Positions 11,306-22,388 of a stretch of DNA of 64,000 bases are shown one piece after another (the first letter of the stretch is position 1; each line of letters starts with the position of its first letter). The translations under genes and the position numbers were made by a program. The stretch is from Embiotoca jacksoni. Lineage: Eukaryota > Chordata > Actinopteri > Embiotocidae. The notes below the pieces were generated by a model. The model saw only the letters and a list, made by a program, of their open reading frames with translations, was not told where the DNA came from and ran no database searches. The stretch is taken from the NCBI GenBank assembly GCA_022577435.1, contig JAKOON010000089.1, forward strand, positions 46,001-110,000, given 5' to 3'.

Positions 11306-11313
11306 GAAAATGG
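11306..11313 (+). repeat. Left target-site duplication of hAT element (GAAAATGG)
   Basis: GAAAATGG immediately precedes the element end TAGTGATG. The identical octamer follows the right end at 14225-14232. Eight base pairs is the duplication length of the hAT superfamily. Confidence 0.9.
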
Positions 11314-14224
11314 TAGTGATGGTGAGATGAAGCCTCATGAGGCATCGAACCACTTCAGCCAATTGGTTCAAGAAAGGGTTCATTTCTCGGAGCTTCACGT
11401 GAACACGAAACCAGCTACTGGCCAAGTGTATAATCACAGGCAGCTGTATCTGAACCACATCATGTGATGCATTGAATTTTTGTGTCTGTTATGGCTGTTG
11501 GGAATGACTATGAATTACAAAAATGTATGACCAAATAATTTCTGTACATAAATTATCACATGTGCATAATAAAATATTTTTTGAATGTATTCTGTGTGTG
11601 TACATTTTCCCAAAATGGTAGTATCATATGATATGGCAGGTTGTGTAATCATGTTTTTCTGTCACTTTAGGAAAATGGCATGGGCTTAAGCAGGCAGAGG
11701 ACAGTGAAAGTGCTTGTGGAACCAGGAAGAGGGGACTGAATATGCTTGTGTAACTTGGACAATGATGTACAGGACAAGGGACATTTTATTCATTTTTATT
11801 CAGAAATAACAGTTTCTCAACAGTTTTTGGTTTTAAACGATTCCTTTTTTTTGACACAACCTCTCCGGCCTTTGAAAACACCCTTTCACAGGGTACAGAA
11901 GATGCTGGCGTGCACACAAACGCAAGAGCAAGTCTATATAAATTTGGATACAGTAATTTTTGCCTCTCCCAGTACTCCAGAGGGTTTCCCAGCCTGCTTA
12001 TATTTGGCTCTGAAAGGTAGCGCTGGACCTCCACAGGGCATCTGCTGTTACATTTTGAGTCTTCCGTGCCTCCATGACGCTGGTGTTGAAACAATGCCAC
12101 AGTTTGCTAAGTGTTCTCATAGGAATAATTGATCTCAAAATGTAAAATAATAGATTACCTCCTGTGACATCATGAGAGGTGGAAGCCTGGGGGATTTCCT
12201 CTCTGCTTTGTTTTGACCGTATAATGGTGGCACACTCGGAGGTCAGTCGTTTTATTGCTTCGGTGGCTTTTGTTTGGCTGAAAAATCCTATTGCTTTAAA
12301 TCGGGGGTCCAGGAGGGTAGCAAGAGACATGTTGCTCATCGACTGCAAAGTGTACAGCTTCTCCCGGAGTTGCCTGATGAGCTGGTCTCCCATTTCCAAC
12401 GCTGCTGCAGGTGCCGGCTTTGTTATTTCCTCCTGAAGGGTGTGCTCCAGCATCTTCACGAGGGGGACAACTTTGGAGGCAGACACATTTTCCTCTGCTG
12501 ACAGCTCTACAGTGGCATCATAGAAGGGAGACAGCAAAGAAAGGCACCCTCCAACAATGTTGAACTCTTCTGATGTTAGGAAGGGGATGTCATGTTGTCA
12601 CCCAGCTAATGCTGGTCCTACTGGCTCCCTTTGCTCCACCAAACGTTGCAGCATCAAATATGTGCTGTTCCATCTGGTCTCCACTTCTTGCATGAGCTTC
12701 ATGTTTGCCATCCCCAGATGAAGTTGCACTTGTGTAAGCTTCTCCTTTAAAGATACAGATGAGTAGGCCATTAAATCACTGCAGTAGGAACACAGACAAA
12801 CTATTAGCGTTATTAGAAATTGGAATAAAGGGAAAGAGCATACCTCAGCAGTGGTGCTGCTTCTAAAGAAGACAACCAGCTTCCGTGCTTTGGCCCGGAT
12901 GCCAGAGAGCGCAGGCTGCTGGTCAAGTGTCTTCTTCACTATCAGATTCAGTGTGTGTGCAATGCAAGTATGGTGCCGAAGCTTCAGCTCTCTCACACAG
13001 GCAACCATATTGGGAGCACCATCAGTGACCATACATGTCACCTTATTAGCAATTCCCCATTCCTCCATCAGGGAGGCTTTCACACGAGCTATATTTTCAG
13101 CAGTGTGTGATTGGGGGAATGCCTGCACTCCTAACAGCCCTGAACTGAGTGTGGTTTTCTCACCCACAAAATGGCATGTTACAGCCAGGTAGGCATCCAT
13201 ATTGATGGATGTCCACATGTCAGAAGTAAGGCTAACAGCAGCCACCTTTTCCACTTTAGCCTTCTCCTTAGCTGACTCATACTTGGCCTCCACCATGGCC
13301 TTCAGAGCCTAAAGGAAAAAATACATAGTGCTGAACTGTGAGACACAATAAAGTACTCATTTGTTTCATGCATGCACCCATACATACCTGCCTTGTAGGG
13401 AGAACATAATTAGGATCCAGTTTGGACACAAATGCCCTGAATCCAACATCATCCACAATACTGAAGGGCTGTGTGTCCTTCACTATCGTGGAGACGAGGG
13501 CTTCATCCAGCTCTGGTTTTCTGGTGGCTGGTTAAAAGAGAATAAATACAGTGTCTGTTACCTGTCTTTATTTGAACAATAAACAAAAGTGAACAGGGAA
13601 AAATTGTGATGGTGCATTTGTAATATTGTAATGACTTACCTTGGCTGGGTGAAGCTCCAGTTTCCTCCTTATTCTCATGCAAGGCACGGTAACGCCTCAG
13701 CATGGATGAGGTGTTGTTATTGTACCCCAACTCACCTTTGAATAAAATAAGAAACTGTGAAAAATACAGTTCTTGATAAGCAAACCTAATGTGTCTGAAA
13801 TAGAGTTAGATTTAGCTTATTAGGAGTTATCAAATCAAAGTGTTCCCACACAGGGGAAATCCTCCTCTTCCCAGCTGGCTCCATCTTATCACCTCCTTCT
13901 CTCCTCACTCTCCTAAATCTCCAAACTATCTCTCTCTCTCTAAACTCTCCAAACTATCCAAACTCTCAACTGACCTCAACTCTCCACCAACAACCCACAT
14001 TTTGAATGGAGCCTGAGGGGTTTATATTGCTGTCAAACCTCCCGGCAAAATCTGAACCACTTCCCGAAGCAGTCACGTGGTACAGCCGGGCAGCGAGGCT
14101 TCGGACGTCATCATTTTTGGCTCCTCCCCTAAATGAAGCAAGCCTCGACATGCGCTTCGAGGAAACGCCCCCTCCATTACTCAACACACGCTTCGAAGCG
14201 TCAGCACATCTCGTAACATCACTA
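11314..14224 (-). mobile_element. hAT-superfamily DNA transposon, structurally complete, 2911 bp
   Basis: The left end reads TAGTGATGGTGAGATG and the right end, read inward on the other strand, TAGTGATGTTACGAGATG. The first eight bases are identical, with a second shared AGATG. It is bordered by perfect 8-bp duplications. Subterminal regions on both sides share GAACCACTT and CACGTG, which may be transposase-binding repeats. The interior codes a BED-finger hAT transposase on the minus strand with canonical-looking introns. The intact ends make it potentially mobilisable by an active relative, although its own gene has a stop. Confidence 0.92.
11786..13884 (-). pseudogene. BED-finger hAT transposase (ZBED-like), spliced, with an in-frame stop
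   Basis: The protein binds transposon ends and catalyses excision by a DDE-type hAT mechanism. A likely start is the ATG at 13884 (reading MEPAGKRRISPVWEHFDLIT), the N-terminal half of a BED zinc finger. The second half, YNNNTSSMLRRYRALH, is in an exon ending at 13640 before GTAAGT. Further exons lie at about 13527-13388 and 13308-12844, separated by GT-AG introns (GTATGT...TTTAG). The RNase H-like region contains TSDMWTSINMDAYLAVTCHF and MVTDGAPNMVACV. After an intron that probably ends at AAAG before GAGAAG, the frame runs to a TGA at 12598-12600. It continues as DIPFLTSEEFNIVGG and LLDPRFKAIGFF, and after another small intron ends in the dimerisation domain (SSVPCERVFSKAGEVVSKKR). The link between the two BED halves is unclear. 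Domesticated ZBED genes derive from such elements, but the intact TIRs and TSD show this is a transposon. Confidence 0.88.
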
Positions 14225-14232
14225 GAAAATGG
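14225..14232 (+). repeat. Right target-site duplication of hAT element (GAAAATGG)
   Basis: Perfect copy of the left octamer at 11306-11313, directly after the element terminus CATCACTA. Confidence 0.9.
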
Positions 14233-14935
14233 TAAACGGTATCTTAAAAATGTGAACTTTACAATTTTACTCCTGACGAGAATATTTATTACAGAACAAT
14301 TAAACACCAAACCAATTAACGAACTAGTTTAACAACTAACAATAAGTAACATACAACAACGTAGCCAACTACCCAAGAAAAGAGTTTGTCTACACGGTGA
14401 ACACGTTGTGTAGATCCATCCTCAGACCTGGTGGATGGCCGTGTCCTGAGACGGGTAAGTCTCAGGTTTGGTAACACCTGGCCCCAGCAGCCTCTTCAAT
14501 CTTAGGTCGTTTTGCCTGCCAAAAATGTGTGGAAGATAGGAACAGAGATACAAGATTTTTTCATTGGCATACTAAACTTTATTAAATCCAAGATACATTT
14601 ATCCAAGAGAGAACAATATTCAATAATTCCATCAGCTTTCTTACAAGATGATGGACGTAGAGGTTTAGCAGTAGTGTCAGACAGAGCTTCCATTCAGTTT
14701 CAGTAACATAAAGTTAAAATGACTATAATCATTATAAATTTTAATCAGAACTTTAAATACTCAATTAATTTATCTGACTTTTAAGATTCATGTTTTGCAA
14801 TATGATTTTTAATGATTAAACTAGGAATTTTAAACCTATTTGTAGAGAAGTGTGTAGTCAGATGTCACGTTTCAAATCTCTATGAATTGTAACAGCTCCA
14901 ACAAACGGATTTTTTTGTTTAAAACTATAGACCCG
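14233..14935. other. AT-rich sequence without recognisable gene
   Basis: No family recognised. The short open frames around 14500-14700 overlap each other on both strands without a domain or splice context. Confidence 0.45.
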
Positions 14936-15055
14936 CTACGTGGAATGAAGACACTCTACATGGACTAAAGACACCCTACGCGGACTAAAGACACTACGTG
15001 GACTAAAGACAGAAGACACTCTACGTGGACAAAAGACAATCTATATGGACTAAAG
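14936..15055 (+). repeat. Left block of the 20-bp minisatellite
   Basis: About six copies of the ctacgtggactaaagacact type unit. The same unit resumes at 16685 and continues to 19170. The Rex1-like sequence 15057-16684 sits between them, so this block is the left remnant of one array interrupted by the insertion. Confidence 0.9.
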
Positions 15056-15455
15056 TGACTTTTGGAGGATTACATACAGCTGGATCACTTGAACTAAATT
15101 AAAGTATAATCTTTAAATACTCTTCTCTGCTGACGTGTATTATTGCATCTGCTGTTATAGGATATCTAGACTGCTAAAGCTTGGCTGGTTTTTGGTAGTT
15201 GGAACTGTTTGTGATTGGATTCTTGTTTTCACTTAAGTAACTGAGTCTTTGAGAACACGTTTAGAGTTAAACTGCTGGTCTTTATTTCCAATTCTACGAA
15301 GGACTAAGTTGTATTTGACTTTCCACCAGTTTGAGGTAAAAAGACTCTCCAAGAGAAGTAGGGACAAAATCTAGAGACTGTGTGAAAGTTTTCTTTGTTT
15401 AGTAATCAGTGGTGAGTTTCTATTGCTGCATATTTACAACACCTGGTGACGGGAG

Positions 15456-15608
15456 GTCTAACGAGCAGGAGGTGTGGTCTGATGAGGAGGAGGTGTGATC
15501 TGATGAGCAGGAGGTGTGGTCTAATGAGCAGGAGGTGTGGTCTGATGAGCAGGAGGTGTGGTCTAACAAGCAGGAGGTGTGGTCTAACGAGCAGGAGGTG
15601 TGGTCTGA
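15456..15608 (+). repeat. 21-bp tandem array in the 5' region of the Rex1-like element
   Basis: About seven copies of gtctaacgagcaggaggtgtg with GAT/AAT/AAC variation. It ends about 20 bp upstream of the TATA-like sequence at 15629. Because it lies between the shared 5' end and the coding trace, it belongs to the element's 5' UTR or promoter. In one frame it reads an RRCGLMS heptad, which I regard as meaningless. Confidence 0.88.
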
Positions 15609-15628
15609 CCAGCTGTAGCCAACCCTGT

Positions 15629-15635
15629 TATAAAA
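15629..15635 (+). promoter_or_regulatory. TATA-like box upstream of the Rex1-like coding trace
   Basis: TATAAAA lies about 20 bp after the last 21-bp unit and about 250 bp before the endonuclease-like reading. Position relative to the repeats suggests a promoter, but LINE promoters are often TATA-less, so this is a weak call based only on motif and spacing. Confidence 0.35.
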
Positions 15636-16684
15636 CCAGGAAGTGTTTGAAGTGTCAGCGAGGACTCGTTGTGTGAAGACTCGGAGGATCAAGACTGAGG
15701 AGTCTTTCATTGGAGTCTTCAGGGGACGCTGAGTATAGCTGAGTATAACTACTACTATCTGAGTATGTGTGTACTTTCCGTCCCTGTGCGTATATCTACT
15801 CGTAGATACTACAGGCCTCTCACTCGTTCACACCAACACCGTAACCTTTCCTCTGTTATCTGTCCCACCCGTTCCACTCATACCCAACACCTCGTCACAG
15901 GAGGACTCTGGACTGTCAGTCAACTGAAGACAGACTTCATCTCTGGACTTCCTTGGTCTCACTGAGACCTGGATCACACCGGACAACATCCACCCTGCTG
16001 CTCTCTCCTCTGTCAATCCAGGTCCAGGCTCTGGTCATCTGACGTCTGGACTATAACTCCCTCCTGGCAGGTCTACCTGTTAGCCCCATCTGACCTCTGC
16101 AGCTCATCCAGAATGCAGCAGCTCAACTGGTCTTTAACCTACCGAAATTCACTTACACTACGCCGCTCCTCCTCTTCCTCCTCTTCCTCCTCCTCCGCTC
16201 CCTTCACTGGTTACCAGTAGCCGACCGCATCCGTTTCCAAACATTGGTGCTTGCGTACCGTGCTGTGAACAGATCGGGTCCAGTCTACATCCAGGACATG
16301 GTCCAACCCTACATCCCAGCCCCTCCCTCCACTCTGCTTCTACCAATCAGCTTGTTGCTCCTCACTGAGTTAAACTCTACAAAATCACGACTGTTTGCTA
16401 TCCTGGCTCCTAAATGGTAGAATGAGCTCCACCGACATCAGGACAGCAGAAACTCTGAACATCTTCCACCACAAACTAAAAACACACCTCTTCAGACTTT
16501 ATCTTGAACAGTAGAACTTTAGTATCTTAAAATAGAACTTACTGATAGAACTTTGTAGTTTGGCTTTCTTGAAGAAATTATATTTTCTTGATTCCTGTTG
16601 TTCTGGTTTTGTACCCTCATGGTTGAAATGAACTTATTGTAAGTCGCTTTGGATAAAAGAGTCAGATAAATGAAATGTAATGTG

Positions 16685-19170
16685 TAAAGACACTCTTCAT
16701 GGACAAAAGACACTCTATGAGGACTAAAGACAAAAGACACTCTACGTGGACTAAAGACAAAAGACACTACATGGACTAAAGACACCCTACACAGACAAAA
16801 TACACTCTCCATGGACTAAAGACACTCTGTGGACTAAAGACAAAAGACACTATATGGACTAAAGACATTCTACGTGGACTACAGACACTATACGTGGATT
16901 AAAGACAAAAGACACTCTATGTGGACTAAAGAAACTCTACATGGACTAAAGACACAACACGGACTAAAGACACAACATGGACTAAAGACAATGCATGGGC
17001 AAAAGACACTCCACATGGACTAAATATACTCTACATAGACTAAAAGCACTCTACGTGGACGAAAGACAAAAGACACTACGTGGACAAAAGACACCATGTA
17101 GACTAAAGACAAAAGACACTCTACGTGGACTAAAGGCACTCTATGTGGACGAAAGACAAAAGATACTATGTGGACTAAATACACCATGTGAACTAAATGC
17201 ATGGGCAAAAGACACTCCACATGGACTAAATATACTCTACATAGACTAAAAGCACTCTACGTGGACGGAAGACAAAAGACACTACGTGGACAAAAGACAC
17301 CATGTGGACTAAAGACAAAAGACACTACATGGACTAAAGAAATTCTACGTGGACTAAAGACACTCTACGTGGACGAAAGACTAAAGACACTACATGGACT
17401 AAAGACAAAAGACACTACATGGACTAAAGAAATTCTACGTGGACTAAAGACACTCTACGTGGACTAAAGACAAAAGACACTCTACGTGGACAAAAGAAAC
17501 TCTACATGGACTAAAGACACAAAATGGACTAAAGACACTACATGGACTAAAGACAAAAGACACTCTACATGGGCAGAAGACACTCCACATGGACTAAATA
17601 TACTCTACATGGACTAAAGGCACTCTATGTGGACGAAAGAAAAAATGCACTACGTGGACTAAAGACACCATGTGGACTAAAGACAAAAGACACTCTACAT
17701 GGACTAAAGCAATTCTACGTGGACTAAAGACACTCTACGTGGACTAAAGACAAAAGACACTCTACGTGGACAAAAAACACGCTACTTGGACTAAAGACAA
17801 AAGACACTACGTGGACTAAAGACAAAATACACTCGACATGGACTAAAGACAAAAGACAGTCTACATGGACTAAAGACACTCTACGTGAACTAAAGACAAA
17901 AGACACTGCATGGACTAAAGACAAAAGAAACTCCACATGAACTAAAGACAAAAGACACTACATGGACTAAAGACACTCCACATGGACTAAAGACACTCTA
18001 CGTGGACTAAAGACAAAATACACTCTACATGGGTAAAAGACACTCCACATGGACTAAATGTACTCTACATGGACAAAATGAACTCTACGTGGACTAAAGA
18101 AAAAAAAGACACTATGTGGACTAAAGAAATTCTACGTGGACTAAAGACACTATACATGGACTAAAGACAAAAGACACTCTACGTGGACAAAAGACACTAC
18201 ATGGACAAAAAACACCCTACGTGGACTAAATACAAAAGACACTACCTGGACTAAAGACAAAATACACTCTACGTGGATTAAAGACAAAATACACTGCATG
18301 GACTAAAGATAAAATGAACTCCACATGGACTAAAGACACTATACATGAACTAAAGACAAAAGACACTACGTGGACTAAAGACACTCTACATGCACAAAAG
18401 GTACTACTACGAGGACTAAAGACAAAAGACATTATACATGGACTAAAGACACACTACGTTGACGAAAGACAAAAGACACTCTATGTGGATTAAAGACAAA
18501 AGACACTCTACATGGACTAAAGACACTCTACGTGGACTAAAAACAAAAGACACTCCACATGGACTAAAGACATTATACATGGACTAAAGACAAAAGACAC
18601 TACTACGAGGACTAAAGAGAAAAGACACTCTACGTGGAGTAAAGACACTCTACGTGGACTCAAGACACAACATGAACTAAAGACACTCCACGTGGACATA
18701 AGGCACTCTACTATGAGGACTAAAGACAAAAGACACTCCACGTGGACTAAAGACAAAAGACACTCTACATGGACTAAAGACACTCTACATGGACTAATGG
18801 CAAAAGACACTCTACATGGACTAAAGACACAACATGGATTAAGGTCACTCTACGTGGACAAAAGACACTCTACATGGACTAAATATATTCTACATGGACT
18901 AAATATACTCTACATAGACTAAATACACTCTACATGGACTAAAGACAAAAGACACTCTACATGGACAAAATACACTCCACATGTACTAAATATACTCTAC
19001 GTGGACTAAAGACACTACGTGAACTAAATACACTCCACATGGACTAAAGACACTCTACATGGACTAAAGACACTCTACATGGACGAAAGACACTCCAGAT
19101 GGGCTAAAGACACTCCAGATGTACTAAAGACACTCCACACGGACTAAAGATACTCCACATGGACTAATGA
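16685..19170 (+). repeat. 20-bp-unit minisatellite, main block
   Basis: The unit is agacactctacgtggactaa (20 bp). It is often lengthened by a 7-bp 'agacaaa' insert to a 27-bp form. The two forms mix along the array, so neither frame nor phase is constant. The commonest variant replaces ctacgtgg by ctacatgg, a CpG transition. Longer segments are duplicated: 'gcatgggcaaaagacactcc' plus its following text at about 16991 recurs at 17200. Open frames on both strands are repeat artefacts. Confidence 0.95.
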
Positions 19171-19948
19171 CACTGTAAGACACAGGGAATAAAGGCAGAT
19201 GCAGCATCTCTTTGTGGAATGAAATCTACAAACCATGAAGTCTAATTATGTTCAGTCCATCTTTCTGGTGTTGCAGCGGTTCCACACAACCTGAAATTTG
19301 TTGTGAACCACAAATCAAATCACGCAGTGTCAGAAGAAGAGCCGTTAAAAGTTGGTGTTCAGTGTAAATCAGCAGGTCTGATCACCACATCTGAAAACAC
19401 ATAGATACCTCATCACAGACCAACACAGTCCTGCTGGGTTATTCTCTCTCGATGTGTGTGATGTCATCTTTTCAGACAGGTCCAACTGTACCAGAACTGC
19501 CCGGCCCAGATTAAGGTCCAAAGAATTCAAATAATACATTATTTTTCTCACAAATACAAAAAGAAGTTCATGGTTGTTTAGTTAAGTGTTTTAGTCTTTT
19601 CAGTTTCTTCGTGTCCATTTTCGTCTGTTCTTGTTTAGTTTCATGAGGTTGTCTTTTCCTCATCGTCTGGTCCTCTGTCTCTGTCCTATAAGTGCTTCAT
19701 GTTCACTTCCAGTTTTATTTTGTTAACTCACTCCTGTTGTCTTAACTTCCTGTCCTCTTGTCTTCCCACCTGTGTCTGATTGTCTTCCATGCCCTGATAG
19801 TTTCCAGCTGTGTCAATCATCTGCTGACCTCCTGAGTATAAAGTCAGTGTGCTCCAAAATTTGTCCCATGATATTTTACAGTAAGGTTATTCAAGAACAG
19901 TCCAACAGGTGGCAGCAGCAATCCAGGTTCCTGTGCTGTGAACAGAGA
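19171..19948. other. No gene; T- and C-rich repeat-like tract
   Basis: Bases 19560-19850 have a run of 'ttcctgt', 'gtctgattgtcttcc' and 'cacctgtgtctg' phrases that I associate with anonymous teleost dispersed repeats, ending in a TATAAA-like site near 19839. I cannot name a family and see no coding potential. Confidence 0.35.
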
Positions 19949-20012
19949 GCCTCCCTCCCTCCTCCTCCTCCTCTTCCTCCTCGACCTCCTCCTCCTCCTC
20001 ATCCTCCTCTTC
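19949..20012 (+). repeat. (CCT)n-rich pyrimidine tract
   Basis: Imperfect CCT/CTC trinucleotides interrupted by GAC and AT. Low complexity. Confidence 0.85.
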
Positions 20013-20228
20013 TGTCGGCAGTATGGTTCACATTTTCTGTGCATGGTGCCATTTAGGAGCCACTTCTACCACTGTGTGTACTGTGTGTTCTCTGTGTGCA
20101 TTACATATAAACAGTGAGAAGATTATAGATGTGATGGATCAGTTTTTCCCTCCCAGATTAATACAAAAGATCTTTTATTTGATTTGTCCTATTTTTCCCC
20201 AGGCTGTGCAGTCAATGACTGTCAAAAT

Positions 20229-20230
<2 letters not shown>

Positions 20231-20282
<52 letters not shown>
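20231..20282 (+). repeat. (TG)26 microsatellite
   Basis: Uninterrupted TG dinucleotides over 52 bp. It is followed 66 bp later by a CA run of almost equal length. Confidence 0.97.
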
Positions 20283-20283
<1 letters not shown>

Positions 20284-20347
20284 TCATTAAAAACCTGATG
20301 TAATCAAATTTTATTTCTGAGCTGAACAAAAGAAATTAATTTACCCG

Positions 20348-20348
<1 letters not shown>

Positions 20349-20396
<48 letters not shown>
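20349..20396 (+). repeat. (CA)24 microsatellite
   Basis: Uninterrupted CA dinucleotides over 48 bp. Together with the TG run at 20231-20282 it forms an inverted repeat that could pair as a long hairpin. Confidence 0.97.
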
Positions 20397-20399
<3 letters not shown>

Positions 20400-20613
20400 A
20401 GAAACACACATTAGTCTGTAGTGGAACAGCAGGTGGCTCCTGATTGGTGGGTTTTCTTCCTCCTCTCCTCTCATGTTGGGACTTGTTTGGTCGACCATCA
20501 TCTTCCTCACTCATCAGTGGCGTGTTACATATGAGAAGAAGAAGTGATCTGTCTGTCATCTTGTGCCCTATTGATCATTGTTTCCTCTGAAATCCTCCAA
20601 AGGTCACAGCTGA

Positions 20614-22388
20614 GCCTCCGTCATCTCTATCTATCATCTCCATTATCTCTTTATCGATCATCTCCATCATCTCTCTATCTATCATCTCTCTATCGATCAT
20701 CTCCATCATCTCTCTATCCATCATCTCTCTATCTATCATCTCCATCATCTCTCTATCTATCATCTCCATCATCTCTCTATTTATCATCTCCATCATCTCT
20801 CTATCAATCATCTCCATCATCTCTCTATCTATCATCTCCATCATCTCTCTATCCATCATCTCTCTATCGATCATCTCCATCATCTCTCTATTTATCATCT
20901 CCATCATCTCTCTATCGATCATCTCCATCATCTCTCTATCTATCATCTCCATCATCTCTCTATCCATCATCTCTCTATCTATCATCTCCATCATCTCTCT
21001 ATCTATCATCTCCATCATCTCTCTATTTATCATCTCCATCATCTCTCTATTTATCATCTCCATCATCTCTCTATCGATCATCTCCATCATCTCTCTATTT
21101 ATCATCTCCATCATCTCTCTATTTATCATCTCCATCATCTCTCTATTTATCATCTCCATCATCTCTCTATTTATCATCTCCATCATCTCTCTATCTATCA
21201 TCTCCGTCATCTCTCTATCTATCTATCTATCTCCATCATCTCTCTATCGATCATCTCCATCATCTCTCTATCGATCATCTCCATCATCTCTCTATCGATC
21301 ATCTCCATCATCTTTCTATCGATCATCTCCATCATCTCTCTATCTATCATCTCCATCATCTCTCTATCTATCATCTCCATCATCTCTCTATCTATCATCT
21401 CCATCATCTTTCTATCTCTCTATCGATCATCTCCATCACCTCTCTACCTATCTCTATCTATCATCTCCATCATCTTTCTATCCATCATCTCCATCATCTC
21501 TTTATCTATCATCTCCATCATCTCTCTATCTATCATCTCCATCATCTCTCTATCTGTCTATCTCCATCATCTCTCTATCGATCATCTCTCTATCATCTCC
21601 ATCATCTCTCTATCCATCATCTCTCTATCTATCATCTCCATCATCTCTCTATCTATCATCTCCATCATCTCTCTATCTCTCATCTCCATCATCTCTCTAT
21701 CGATCATCTCCATCATCTCTCTATCGATCATCTCCATCATCTCTCTATCTATCATCTCCATCATCTCTATATCGATCATCTCCATCATCTCTCTATCGAT
21801 CATCTCCATCATCTCTCTATCCATCATCTCCATCATCTCTCTATCCATCATCTCCATCATCTCTCTATCCATCATCTCTCTATCTATCATCTCCATCATC
21901 TTTCTATCTCTCTATCGATCATCTCCATCACCTCTCTACCTATCTCTATCTATCATCTCCATCATCTCTCTATCCATCATCTCCATCATCTTTCTATCGC
22001 TCATCTCCTTCATCTCTCTATCGATCATCTCCATCATCTCTCTATCGATCATCTCCATCATCTCTCTATCTATCATCTCCATCATCTCTCTATCTATCAT
22101 CATCTCCATCATCTCTCTATCATCTCCATCATCTCTCTATCTATCATCTCCATCATCCCTCTATCTCTCATCTCCATCATCTCTCTATCTCTCATCTCCA
22201 TCATCTCTCTATCTATCATCTCCATTATCTCTCTATCTATCATCTCCATTATCTCTCTATCTATCATCTCCATCATCTCTCTATCGATCATCTCCATCAT
22301 CTCTTTATCATCTCCATCATCTCTCCATCTCTCATCTCTCTATCTATCATCTCCATCATCTCTATCTATCATCTCCGTCATCTTTCTG
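20614..22388 (+). repeat. 24-bp-unit pyrimidine-rich minisatellite, about 1.8 kb
   Basis: The unit is atctatcatctccatcatctctct (24 bp, so it is itself built from ATC and TCT words), about 74 copies with ctatctatc, ctatcgatc, ctatttatc and ctatccatc variants. Because 24 is divisible by 3 the reading stays open, and small deletions only swap among three stop-free frames. This explains a run of about 600 codons of LYLSSPSS, HLHHLSIY and IISIISLS octads and the minus-strand MIDREMME octads. A block with 'cacctctctacctatctc' occurs at about 21435 and again at 21930, showing a duplication of about 490 bp. No coding function is supported. Confidence 0.95.

Larger units (their letters stand above)
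15057..16684 (+). mobile_element. Rex1-type LINE, internally deleted, inserted in the minisatellite
   Basis: The 5' end begins GACTTTTGGAGG, the same point at which a second copy starts at 63744; the two match over 257 bp (15057-15313). A 21-bp array and a TATA-like box follow. The coding trace at about 15870-16020 resembles the start of an endonuclease (TETWITPDN type). It jumps straight to the last part of the reverse transcriptase ORF: LDYNSLLAGLPV-like text, then LQLIQNAAAQLVF, WLPVADRIRFQTLVLAYRA-like text, and PKWNELHRHQ-like text with breaks. The element ends with the Rex1-like tail 'gtaagtcgctttggataaa'. Most of EN and RT is deleted. TAAAG at both ends (15051-15055 and 16685-16689) may be a target duplication, but TAAAG is also part of the array unit. 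Confidence 0.82.

Noticed and set aside
11746..13192. Plus-strand open frames across the hAT element
   Set aside because: They are antisense shadows of the minus-strand transposase exons, whose motifs are clear.
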